A DNA stretch of 64,000 bases from a bacterium (GTDB lineage Bacteria > Arandabacterota > Arandabacteria > Arandabacterales > Arandabacteraceae): NCBI GenBank assembly GCA_029933125.1, contig JAOZOU010000004.1, positions 248,001 through 312,000 on the forward strand, written 5' to 3'. Shown here one piece after another: positions 45,464 through 53,263 of the stretch (positions are counted from its first letter, which is position 1; every line of letters begins with the position of its first letter). The translations under genes and the position numbers were made by a program. Under the pieces are notes generated by a model. The model was given only the letters and a program-made list of their open reading frames with translations. It did no database searches and was not told where the DNA came from.

Positions 45464-45555
45464 TCATTAGCGGTCGGCGAAGCTAATGACTGGAGGTGTA
45501 GTCTCCAGGTAGCTCCGATAAAGCATCAGCTCTCCTATGAAGCGACGGAGGGTCG
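45464..45555 (+). promoter_or_regulatory. Three-hairpin leader of the arginine decarboxylase
   Basis: Hairpin 1: TCATTAGC (45464-45471), 10-base loop, GCTAATGA (45482-45489). Hairpin 2 follows with no gap: CTGGAG (45490-45495), GTGTAGT loop, CTCCAG (45503-45508). Hairpin 3: CGAC-GGAGG-GTCG (45543-45555) places the ribosome-binding sequence GGAGG exactly in its loop. A TTGACA lies upstream (45439-45444), without a convincing -10. This looks like a structured, possibly regulatory, 5' leader. It does not match a riboswitch class I know. Confidence 0.45.
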
Positions 45556-45557
45556 TC

Positions 45558-46103
45558 ATGATACCTAAGAAGATGTTCTTGACCAAGGGGGTTGGTCGCC
45601 ACAGGGATAGGCTGACGAGTTTTGAGCAGGCACTCCGAAATGCTGGCATCGCCCATCTCAATCTCGTAAGGGTTTCGAGCATTTTCCCCCCTAGATGCAA
45701 GCTCATCTCACGCGAGCAAGGACTCAAACAGCTGGCACCTGGGCAAATCACCTATGCCGTTCTGAGTGAGAATGCTACTCAAGAGCCACATCGTCTCATG
45801 GCAGCCTCTGTTGGCGTGGCCATCCCCAAGGACCCTGAGCAGTACGGCTACCTCTCTGAGTATCACAGTTTTGGTGAGACAGAGCAAAAAGCTGGTGACT
45901 ACGCAGAAGATCTCGCTGCCTCAATGCTGGCAACCATCCTCGGTGTGGATTTCGATCCAGATGCCAGCTATGATACTAAGCGTGAGATTTGGAAGATCTC
46001 TGGGAAAATAGTAAGAACAACAAATGTTACCCAGTCAGCGATCGGCGACAAGCGGGGACTCTGGACAACTGTGCTCGCCGGTGCTATTTTCATCTGCACT
46101 TAG
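45558..46103 (+). CDS. pdaD: Pyruvoyl-dependent arginine decarboxylase
   Basis: A 181-residue PvlArgDC that makes agmatine from arginine, the first step of one polyamine route. It begins MIPKKMFLTKGVGRHRDRLTSFEQAL, and the self-cleavage site is VRVSSIFPP with Ser40-Ser41; the second Ser becomes the pyruvoyl group. GxAxPKDPEQYGYLSEYHSFGETE is also characteristic, including the catalytic Glu region near the middle. This family is mainly archaeal, with scattered bacteria (Chlamydia, FCB and deep lineages), suggesting past transfer. ATG 45558 is preferred over one 21 bases upstream because GGAGGG (45547-45552) lies just before it. Confidence 0.9.
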   Translation: MIPKKMFLTKGVGRHRDRLTSFEQALRNAGIAHLNLVRVSSIFPPRCKLISREQGLKQLAPGQITYAVLSENATQEPHRLMAASVGVAIPKDPEQYGYLSEYHSFGETEQKAGDYAEDLAASMLATILGVDFDPDASYDTKREIWKISGKIVRTTNVTQSAIGDKRGLWTTVLAGAIFICT

Positions 46104-46127
46104 GATTTGGGCCGGGAATGGTCTTCT

Positions 46128-47873
46128 ATGAGAGAGTTCGTTGATAAGCTCGTTGGCCGATTGTTAATCGGGGCTGCCTTCCTAGCTGCTGCTTCCCTTA
46201 TTGCTCAATACGGATTTTTCATGCCTGCTTCCTATCTGCAGTATCTTTTCAAGGTCGATGTGCTCATCATAATCCTCTTTGTAAGCGAGAACTTCATAAG
46301 GCTTGCCCTGGCCAGGGATCGCAGAGGTTATCTCAAAGCCCATTGGCTCGACTTCACACTCATAGGCCTCTTCGGTGTTCAGATTATCTCGTTGAGGTTT
46401 TTTTCCGAGTCAAGGATTGTCGCAGCTTTTCTTGCAAAGCTGGACATCAGATCGCTCACAAAAGCTTACATAATAGCAGCCCAAATCTATATCGGATCTG
46501 TGCTCTTCATCAAAACGGTGGATGCAAACAGAGTCATAGCTAAGCTTCGTCTGACTGCACCACAGCTCGTGCTTTTGACATTTGCTTCGGCAATAGGCAT
46601 TGGTACCCTACTTCTGCTCTTACCCCGAGCTACAGCCACAGGACAGTCAATGCCCATTGTCGATGCTCTTTTTACCGCGACTTCCGCTACGTGCGTTACA
46701 GGACTGATAGTTGTCGATACAGGTTCCTATTTTTCAGGATTCGGTCAGGGGATCATCCTCTTCCTTATCCAGCTTGGCGGTATCGGAATAATGAGTCTCG
46801 TTGCATTTTCGGCGACCGTCATGGGTAGGGGAATTGGTGTGAGGCAGAGAGCCCTCCTCAAAGATGTGCTGAGCTCTGATTTCTTTGGTGAGGTGACCCC
46901 CCTTATCCGAAACATTATCTTGATCACGATGAGTTGCGAAGCAGTTGGTGTTCTTATCTTGTCTCGTGTCTGGGCTAGCGATTTTGTTTCGCCTTTGACG
47001 ACCTTCTATTATGCCCTCTTCCACTCAGTCTCGGCCTTTTGCAACGCTGGTTTCTCACTGTTCGATGATAGCCTGGTGCGCTTCTCGCGAAGACCTGATG
47101 TAGTATTCACATTCGCAGGCCTGATAATAATAGGTGGACTGGGCTTCATGGTAATCTCTAATCTTGCCTCGGCTGGTTACAGGAGGATACGCGGCGATCG
47201 TGTCGGAAGCAGGCTTACTCTTCACACAAGGATTGTTCTGGTGATGTCGCTGACTTTGCTTGTGCTCGGAGCTGTCGCTGTGCTCTTCCTCGAGGCTGGT
47301 GGTTCTCCGCTTGGGGAGCGTGAGCAGCTCTTGACAGCGTTTTTCACTTCAGTTACCGCAAGAACTGCAGGCTTTAGCACAATCAGTATGGCTTCCCTTA
47401 GTGCGCCTACTGCTCTTGTCGTTATCCTTTTGATGTTCATAGGTGCTTCACCTGGCGGCACAGGAGGAGGTACCAAGACAAGCACCATAGCGGTTCTGCT
47501 TGCCACAATTCGGTCTATTCTGAGGGGAAGACCAAATGTCGAGCTTTTTAAGCGGACAATCCCGACCGACATTGTTAACAAGGCCATATGCGTTGTTTTG
47601 CTTTCGCTCGGCCTGATTTTTCTTAGTTCCGTTGCGATTTCAGCCCTCGAGCACCAGCCTTTGACTGAAGTTCTCTTCGAATGCGTCTCTGCTTTCGGAA
47701 CGGTTGGGTTATCGCGCGGACTGACCCAGCACTTGACTATCGCGAGCAAGTTGATAATAATAACAACAATGTTCTTTGGCAGAATTGGACCTCTCACCCT
47801 TGGACTTGCAATAGGTCAAAGGAGTAGGGAGACTGCTTATGCATATCCAAGCGAAAGAGTAGTCATTGGATGA
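46128..47873 (+). CDS. ktrB: Potassium uptake membrane subunit (KtrB/TrkH family)
   Basis: A 581-residue K+ translocator. An N-terminal extension of about four helices (1-150, with FVSENFIRLALARDRRGYLKAHWLDFTLIGLF) precedes the SKT core. Four selectivity-filter repeats are seen: TATSATCVTGLIVVDTG, SVSAFCNAGFSLF, SVTARTAGFSTISM and CVSAFGTVGLSRG. The core also shows the GxGTGGGTKTSTIA loop. The extension resembles the start of a voltage-sensor-like or ion-channel domain, but the charge pattern is weak. KtrA is encoded 2.7 kb upstream. ATG 46128 was preferred to TTG 46107, which sits almost on its SD. Confidence 0.9.
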   Translation: MREFVDKLVGRLLIGAAFLAAASLIAQYGFFMPASYLQYLFKVDVLIIILFVSENFIRLALARDRRGYLKAHWLDFTLIGLFGVQIISLRFFSESRIVAAFLAKLDIRSLTKAYIIAAQIYIGSVLFIKTVDANRVIAKLRLTAPQLVLLTFASAIGIGTLLLLLPRATATGQSMPIVDALFTATSATCVTGLIVVDTGSYFSGFGQGIILFLIQLGGIGIMSLVAFSATVMGRGIGVRQRALLKDVLSSDFFGEVTPLIRNIILITMSCEAVGVLILSRVWASDFVSPLTTFYYALFHSVSAFCNAGFSLFDDSLVRFSRRPDVVFTFAGLIIIGGLGFMVISNLASAGYRRIRGDRVGSRLTLHTRIVLVMSLTLLVLGAVAVLFLEAGGSPLGEREQLLTAFFTSVTARTAGFSTISMASLSAPTALVVILLMFIGASPGGTGGGTKTSTIAVLLATIRSILRGRPNVELFKRTIPTDIVNKAICVVLLSLGLIFLSSVAISALEHQPLTEVLFECVSAFGTVGLSRGLTQHLTIASKLIIITTMFFGRIGPLTLGLAIGQRSRETAYAYPSERVVIG

Positions 47874-47888
47874 GAGGGGGAGACGGTT

Positions 47889-48548
47889 TTGGTGGTGAAG
47901 ACCCGCAAGAAAAGCTCTACGCCTAAGCGCAAGAAGATTCGTAAGGCAACTACGAAGAAGTCTTCAAGAGCAACCAAAAAGAAGCCGGGAAAGGTAACGA
48001 GACCCAAAAAGGCAGCCAAGCCAAAGAAGGTGCGCTCGTCTTCGAAGGCAGGATCCGTCAAGAGCGGATCCAAGAAGAGCGGGATAGCGCGGAAGAAGGC
48101 GCAGACAAAAAGCTCCTCGAAGTCAAGCAAGCTAGCTGTTAAGCCTTCGCGCATTGAGGAACTTCGAGCAATGCTTGAGGCAAGGCGCGCGGAGATACTT
48201 GAGGAGATAAAGCGTGCAAGGCAGGACAGCCTTGAAATAGATAGAACAAGTTTTCCCGAGGTTGGTGATCTCGTTTCGGCTTCGGTTGAGAAGGAAAAGG
48301 CTTTTGAATATGGGGAGGCAGGGGTAAATGCTCTGCGTGAGATTGATCTTGCGCTTGAGAAACTCGAGGAAGGGACCTACGGTATCTGCGAATCCTGTGG
48401 TAAGCCAATCTCGTTGAAGCGGCTACGCATAATGCCTTCGGCGAGGCTCTGTATACGGTGCAAAGCCAAAGAAGAGGAAATCAAGCTCTCACATGATCGC
48501 CTCAATCGCTACCCCAGTGCATTTGGTCAAGAGGGTGCGGAGGATTAG
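47889..48548 (+). CDS. DksA/TraR family zinc-finger protein with Lys-rich N-terminus
   Basis: A 219-residue protein. Residues 1-85 are extremely Lys/Ser/Ala-rich and basic (KKSSTPKRKKIRKATTKKSS and repeats), histone-H1-like. Residues 95-165 form the coiled coil, and a C4 zinc finger follows at Cys167, Cys170, Cys188 and Cys191 (CxxC-x17-CxxC). DksA enters the RNA polymerase secondary channel and works with ppGpp; the long basic tail is common in Chlamydia, FCB and PVC relatives and could bind nucleic acid. The start is TTG 47889 after GAGGGGGAGA; GTG codons 3 and 6 bases downstream are alternatives. Located 15 bases after ktrB. Confidence 0.85.
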   Translation: MVVKTRKKSSTPKRKKIRKATTKKSSRATKKKPGKVTRPKKAAKPKKVRSSSKAGSVKSGSKKSGIARKKAQTKSSSKSSKLAVKPSRIEELRAMLEARRAEILEEIKRARQDSLEIDRTSFPEVGDLVSASVEKEKAFEYGEAGVNALREIDLALEKLEEGTYGICESCGKPISLKRLRIMPSARLCIRCKAKEEEIKLSHDRLNRYPSAFGQEGAED

Positions 48549-48569
48549 GGGCAAACCTTAGGCGATCCA

Positions 48570-48598
48570 TTGACAAAATGCGCCAATTGGGCTATAGT
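48570..48598 (+). promoter_or_regulatory. Sigma-70-type promoter
   Basis: A perfect -35 TTGACA (48570-48575), exactly 17 bases, and a near-perfect -10 TATAGT (48593-48598). It is the strongest vegetative promoter in the window and drives the small exported protein at 48,631 and possibly the regulator after it. Confidence 0.8.
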
Positions 48599-48630
48599 AA
48601 AGTTGTAGGCTGGAACTGGAGGCGATGCTG

Positions 48631-48930
48631 ATGCAGGTGAGGCTCTGGGTTGCTCTCATCATCGCTTGTCTTTTGATGCTTTCCACATCCGCAATTGCTG
48701 GACCAAAGATACCCAACTGGGGCGATCCCGACATAGTTGAGGGAATGCGACCTACGAACCCAACCCCAGAGGATGTGACGTTTGACGAGGTTGGAGCTAC
48801 GGTCACCATTTGTCCTTTCAGGCTGCCAATCATGGTGATCGAGAAGCAAGAGCACCCGAAGGAATCTGAACTTTCGAAGAAGAATCTGCCTGCTGTTTAC
48901 CGATTCTTAGGAAGAGCTGATAGCAGGTAG
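48631..48930 (+). CDS. Small exported protein of unknown function
   Basis: A 99-residue ORF from ATG 48631 (8 bases after GGAGG); ATG 48625 is possible. A clear signal peptide covers residues 1-23 (VALIIACLLMLSTSAIA, cleaved before GPK). The mature part is Pro-rich and acidic/basic mixed, with NWGDPDIVEGMRPTNPTPEDV at its start and RFLGRADSR at its end. I do not recognise it. A strong promoter precedes it. Its stop lies 42 bases before the sigma-54 activator gene, so the two may be co-transcribed. Similar Pro-rich small exported proteins are common and poorly studied in FCB genomes. Confidence 0.7.
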   Translation: MQVRLWVALIIACLLMLSTSAIAGPKIPNWGDPDIVEGMRPTNPTPEDVTFDEVGATVTICPFRLPIMVIEKQEHPKESELSKKNLPAVYRFLGRADSR

Positions 48931-48972
48931 CTATTGGAACTGCGCCCTTCTTGAAAGCGGGGAAAGGGTGAC

Positions 48973-51900
48973 ATGGAAGATCCATGTGGTGGGCCTGGCG
49001 AGCGAGAAGACGAAGATCCCAAGCCTGAAAACATTCGTTCTTCAACAGAAGACCTAGGCAATTTCTGTCTTGCCACTGGCGAGTTTAGTACGGCCATAGA
49101 GTATTTCACCCGAGTTCTTTGCACCTGCAATGCTGATGCCTCCCCATCGAAGAAAGCCTCCCTCCTCAGGAAGTTGGCCATCTGTTATTGCAAGATGGGC
49201 AAGTGCGATCATGCTCTTGAGCTTCTTGACAAGGCTTTTGCTCTTGTTGCTGACGGCGAAGATCCATTCGAACTGGCACGCATAATAGGGGAGCGGGGCT
49301 GGGTGCACTTCAAACGTGGTGAGTATGAGCTCTCTGAAGCAGACTTGCAAGCCGGTTTGGATATCCTCATCGGTGAAGAAAGAGGGAAGGTGATTGGTCG
49401 CTTCTACAACCGTCTGGGTGGTGTCTTTTACCGCAGGGGTGAGATCGATAAGGCTATGGATTTCTACCGAGCAGCTCTGGGTGTAGCGAGATCGCTTGAC
49501 GAACGTGAGCTTGTCGGTGTGTGCCTCAATAATCTGGGTCTAGTCTGCAAGAGCCAGGGTCGCTGGAACGAGGCAAAGGCATTCTTCGAGGATGCCCTGG
49601 CGATTGCTGAGGAAGTAGGGCAGCATTTTGAGAAGGGAACAAGACTCAACAATCTCGGTATTGTTTATTCCAAGCTGGGTGATTGGAAGAAGGCATATCG
49701 CTACTGGAGTGAGGCTCTCAACATTTTCGTCAGCATAGGTAATCGCTGGGAACTCGTCTTGGTTTATATAGCACTCGGCAACTATTATCTCACCTATCGC
49801 GATTTTGACCGTGCAGAGGAGTACTATGTGCGGGCTATGAGGGAAAGTTCCGACAACGGGGATGCGCGTACTGCTGCCTTGAGCTTCGAGGCTATGGGCG
49901 ATCTTCATCAGGCATGTGGGAGATTTGACTCGGCTCTAAGGTGCTACCATGAGGCGCTGGAGATAGCGGCGGAGATAGCCCCAACGAGCGATATTGTTGC
50001 CGAAGTGAAAAGACGTCTGGCCGACCTCGAAGTCAAGCGAGGTAATTACAAGGAAGCCCTCGATCTGAGTAAGCAGGCCGTTGAGACGTCGAGTAAAATC
50101 GGTGATGTTTTCGAGCACGCGTGTGCGATTCGGTCTCGCTCGTGTGCTTTGCATTACCTTGGTGAGTGGGAGCAGGCAAGAAATGGTTTCGAGAAGGCAA
50201 TTGATATTTTCTCGAGCCTTGGCAGTAAAAAGGAGCTTGCGACTACATATCTCATGGCAGGCGAGCTCATGCTATCTGAGGATGCTCACAGAAAGCTGGC
50301 TGCATCGTATCTTTCCTTGGCTGCCTCCCTCTTTGATGAGATGGGAATGACCTACGAAGCAGGCCTCGCTTCGCTGGGGCTTGGCAAGATCGCAGCGGCA
50401 AAAGGTGATGTTGAGTTCTGCTATGAGCTTCTTGATAGGGTTGCCAATGCGCTTGACGAACAAGCGCCCGAGGAGCTTCGTGAGATGATTCGGAGGATAG
50501 GGCTTGAGGCCGATGAAAGCGTTGCAAGGCTATCGGTAAGCGATTCAAACGATCTGGCAAGCTTCAATGAGATTGTTGGCAAGATTCTGGCAACCCATGG
50601 CGACGGTGAGAGAATGCAACTAGTGCTAAACGGTTGTCTCGATCGGACAGTTGCGGAGCGAGGCGCTATACTTGTGGGGACTCGTGACCATCTGGAGGCA
50701 GTTGCAAGCTCCAATTTCGAGAGCCAGGATATCGAAACAATCGGGGTACTGGTCAGGCGTCTTGCTGAAGCATCTGGCTCTTCACTGAGACCGATTGTGA
50801 CCACTTGCCTCAAGGATGACATGCGCTTTGGCTTTAGCGCCCAGAATGGTGTCCCGGAGCGCGCAGCTCTATGTGTCCCCTTAAAAATCAGCGACAGCGA
50901 GTATGCTTTCATTTATCTTGATTCACCATCCAAGAGTGTTTTTGGAAAATCACAGGTTGAATTCGTGGTAGCAATGGCTGGCATCCTCAAGACGGTGATA
51001 TCCGAGGCTAAACTTGGAAGGTACGTTGAGGAAACTCGGTATCTAAGAAGCAAGCTCAAGGACAGCAAGCGCATAGGTGGCCTCATCACTCAGAATCGTA
51101 AGATGCTCGAGATAGTAGACGCTATTCAATTCCTTTGTCGTACATCGACGACTGTGCTGATTGAAGGTGAGACGGGTACAGGGAAGGAGATGTTGGCAAG
51201 GGCTATCCACATGTGTGGCGACAGGAAGCGAAAGCCATTTGTAACGATCGATTGTTCAGCGCTTGCAAACGATATAATCGAGAGCGAGCTCTTCGGTCAT
51301 GTCAAGGGTGCCTTCACTGATGCCAAGGCGGCCAAGAAGGGCTTGTTTGAGGAGGCACATGGAGGGACGGTCTTCCTTGACGAGATTGATAAGACATCTC
51401 AGAAGTTCCAGCAGCGACTCCTGCAGGTGGTTGACAAGCGAGAGTTCAAACCAGTGGGATCGACAACCTCACGGAGAGTTGACTTCCGCCTGATATGTGC
51501 AACCAATAGGGACCTGGCAGAGCAAGTGCGGACAGGTCATTTCCTTGAGGATCTCTATTACAGATTGAAGGTGATCTCTCTTAAGATTCCGCCGCTGAGG
51601 GAAAGACGGGATGATATACCCCTTCTAGCCGAACACTTTCTCGAAGTTTACAATGAACGTCTTGGTAAGTCTGTGGTCGGTTTCACCTCAGGAGCAATGG
51701 ATCTCCTCGTAAGCTATTATTGGCCTGGTAACGTAAGGCAGCTGGAGCATGAAATCGAACGAGCTGTCACTTTCTCTAGAGATGGTGACCTCATTGTTCC
51801 AGATCTCTTTTCCGAAGAGGTGAGGGGGTGGAACATGCCCCTTGGGGAGACCAAGGTGAAGCCCATAGCCCAGGCTGTAGAGGAGGTCGAGAAAGCCCTA

Positions 51901-52014
51901 ATAAGGGAGGCTATGAGAAGATTTGGTGGAAATAAAACTAAGGTCGCAAAGAGCCTCGGCCTGAGCCGAAGGGGACTCCTCAACAAGCTTCATCGTTACC
52001 GCATAAAGGCGTAA
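48973..52014 (+). CDS. TPR-GAF-AAA+-Fis sigma-54-dependent transcriptional activator
   Basis: A 1,013-residue enhancer-binding protein. Residues about 20-490 hold around 10-11 tetratricopeptide repeats, for example GVCLNNLGLVCKSQGRWNEAKAFFEDAL. A GAF domain lies at about 530-690. The AAA+ core has Walker A GETGTGKE (732-739), the sigma-54-contact loop GAFTDA (779-784) and Walker B FLDEID (Asp803). An HTH of the Fis type closes the protein (GGNKTKVAKSLGLSRRGLLNKLHRYRI). The usual loop is GAFTGA; the fifth residue here is Asp783. The TPR region replaces the receiver or kinase input of better-known regulators. It immediately precedes a sigma-70-family gene with a sigma-54 promoter. Confidence 0.93.
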   Translation: MEDPCGGPGEREDEDPKPENIRSSTEDLGNFCLATGEFSTAIEYFTRVLCTCNADASPSKKASLLRKLAICYCKMGKCDHALELLDKAFALVADGEDPFELARIIGERGWVHFKRGEYELSEADLQAGLDILIGEERGKVIGRFYNRLGGVFYRRGEIDKAMDFYRAALGVARSLDERELVGVCLNNLGLVCKSQGRWNEAKAFFEDALAIAEEVGQHFEKGTRLNNLGIVYSKLGDWKKAYRYWSEALNIFVSIGNRWELVLVYIALGNYYLTYRDFDRAEEYYVRAMRESSDNGDARTAALSFEAMGDLHQACGRFDSALRCYHEALEIAAEIAPTSDIVAEVKRRLADLEVKRGNYKEALDLSKQAVETSSKIGDVFEHACAIRSRSCALHYLGEWEQARNGFEKAIDIFSSLGSKKELATTYLMAGELMLSEDAHRKLAASYLSLAASLFDEMGMTYEAGLASLGLGKIAAAKGDVEFCYELLDRVANALDEQAPEELREMIRRIGLEADESVARLSVSDSNDLASFNEIVGKILATHGDGERMQLVLNGCLDRTVAERGAILVGTRDHLEAVASSNFESQDIETIGVLVRRLAEASGSSLRPIVTTCLKDDMRFGFSAQNGVPERAALCVPLKISDSEYAFIYLDSPSKSVFGKSQVEFVVAMAGILKTVISEAKLGRYVEETRYLRSKLKDSKRIGGLITQNRKMLEIVDAIQFLCRTSTTVLIEGETGTGKEMLARAIHMCGDRKRKPFVTIDCSALANDIIESELFGHVKGAFTDAKAAKKGLFEEAHGGTVFLDEIDKTSQKFQQRLLQVVDKREFKPVGSTTSRRVDFRLICATNRDLAEQVRTGHFLEDLYYRLKVISLKIPPLRERRDDIPLLAEHFLEVYNERLGKSVVGFTSGAMDLLVSYYWPGNVRQLEHEIERAVTFSRDGDLIVPDLFSEEVRGWNMPLGETKVKPIAQAVEEVEKALIREAMRRFGGNKTKVAKSLGLSRRGLLNKLHRYRIKA

Positions 52015-52147
52015 ACTGCCTTCACGTTGGACTGTTACCTTGTTTACCACTGTAATCGTTTGCAACATAAAGAGTTAGCGTATATCGAGATCCACTGTGA
52101 ACCTTCTTCACGTTTAAACCCTGCCCTTGGCCGTTATCGGTTGCCTC

Positions 52148-52167
52148 ACAAGAATCATGAATCTTGT
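52148..52167. promoter_or_regulatory. Candidate enhancer (UAS) palindrome
   Basis: ACAAGA-A-TCATGA-A-TCTTGT is a 20-bp palindrome, with mismatch only at two symmetric A/A positions. Its centre is about 94 bases upstream of the expected start point of the sigma-54 promoter at 52,225, a normal distance for an activator binding site. The adjacent gene encodes such an activator. Confidence 0.5.
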
Positions 52168-52224
52168 AATACGTTGTGATCCAATAAGTTAATCTGGCAG
52201 GAAACGATTCAACTTTGGGGCTTT

Positions 52225-52240
52225 CGGCACGATGATTGCA
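52225..52240 (+). promoter_or_regulatory. Sigma-54 (-24/-12) promoter of the sigma factor gene
   Basis: CGGCACG-ATGA-TTGCA matches TGGCACG-N4-TTGCA at every defined base except the first. GG and GC are exactly 10 bases apart. The predicted start point is near 52,252, about 45 bases before the ATG at 52296. A TTG at 52236 that could extend the coding frame lies inside this element. Confidence 0.75.
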
Positions 52241-52295
52241 TTTTGCAAGGAGTGAGAAGCCTCTCGTCCAGAGGCAGTGTCGACAGGACCTGGAG

Positions 52296-53213
52296 ATGTG
52301 GTGCCAAGACCCGATGGAAGACAACACGCAAGCTGATTCCGTCGCATATTCGCGTTCGATCGAGAGGGGCGCTTCTGGGCAATCCTCGGAGGGTGATCTT
52401 GCAGCTTATATGCGAGCGATCAGTCGTATCCCTTTGCTCACCAAGCAGCAGGAACGCCAGCTTGCTCAACGGGTTCGCCGCGGGGACGCTAAGGCTAAGG
52501 AGCAAATGATCCTGGCAAACCTGAGGTTAGTAGTTTCGATAGCTCGGAAGTATCAAGGGATGGGGTTACCCCTTGCAGATCTCATTAGTGAGGGCAACGT
52601 AGGTCTCATGAAGGCAGTGGAGAGGTTTAGACACGAAAAGGGATTCAGATTCAGCACCTACGCTTCAAAGTGGATACGTCAAGCCATCACCAAGACACTT
52701 GCTAATCATGGCAGGACGGTTAGACTACCGGCAAATGTACTCGAGATGCTTAGGCGAGCTCGTGATGTTGAGGACGAATCTTTGCGCAGCCATGGCTCCG
52801 AAGCCAATGATCTCGAAATTTGTGACAGGCTGAGGGTTTCACGGAGAAGGTATGCACAGGTCGCCAATGCTTCGGTTACCTTCTCACTTGATTCCCCATA
52901 TGCTCTCGATAGCGATCTCAATCTTCATGATGTGCTTCCTGATACATTGCACAAGGCACCTGATGAAGCTGCATTTAGCAGGATAAATGCTCACACGCTT
53001 GAGTCTCTGTTGGCGCATCTTTCTCGGCGCGAACGAAGCATACTCTCATACAGATTTGGTCTTGAAGATGGAACAAAACGGTCGCTCGCTGAAACAGGCA
53101 AGATTGTTGGAATAACACGTGAGCGTATCCGCCAAATTGAAAAGCGAGCGATTGAGAAAATGAGGAAGGCGCTTCGCAAACGACGCATGCAGAAGCTCGT
53201 CAAAGGTGGCTAA
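52296..53213 (+). CDS. RNA polymerase sigma factor, sigma-70 family group 2 (RpoD/RpoS-like)
   Basis: A 305-residue sigma factor without region 1.1. Region 1.2 is GDLAAYMRAISRIPLLTKQQERQLA. Region 2 is NLRLVVSIARKYQGMGLPLADLISEGNVGLMKAVERF with the 2.3/2.4 part RFSTYASKWIRQAITKTL. Region 3 is at 140-200, and region 4.2 is TRERIRQIEKRAIEKMRKAL at the end. The completeness of regions 2-4 and small size indicate a group-2 alternative sigma, such as RpoS or a stationary/stress sigma. Start ATG 52296 lies about 45 bases after the predicted sigma-54 start point; ATG 52314 is also possible. The sigma-54 promoter suggests RpoN-dependent expression. Confidence 0.9.
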   Translation: MWCQDPMEDNTQADSVAYSRSIERGASGQSSEGDLAAYMRAISRIPLLTKQQERQLAQRVRRGDAKAKEQMILANLRLVVSIARKYQGMGLPLADLISEGNVGLMKAVERFRHEKGFRFSTYASKWIRQAITKTLANHGRTVRLPANVLEMLRRARDVEDESLRSHGSEANDLEICDRLRVSRRRYAQVANASVTFSLDSPYALDSDLNLHDVLPDTLHKAPDEAAFSRINAHTLESLLAHLSRRERSILSYRFGLEDGTKRSLAETGKIVGITRERIRQIEKRAIEKMRKALRKRRMQKLVKGG

Positions 53214-53221
53214 TTTTCCTC

Positions 53222-53263
53222 GGGATTGTGCCTTCGTTTTCCCCGCGGCGGGGGCACAATCCC
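53222..53263 (+). terminator. Long hairpin after the sigma factor gene
   Basis: GGGATTGTGCC (53222-53232) and GGCACAATCCC (53253-53263) form a perfect 11-bp stem around a 20-base loop that itself contains CCCC/GGGG. It starts 9 bases after the stop codon. There is no T run; a terminator or mRNA 3'-end protector is most likely. Confidence 0.55.

Noticed and set aside
45439-45467. TTGACA upstream of the pdaD hairpins as a sigma-70 promoter
   Set aside because: The -35 is perfect but no acceptable -10 lies 16-18 bases downstream, so it is not listed as a promoter.
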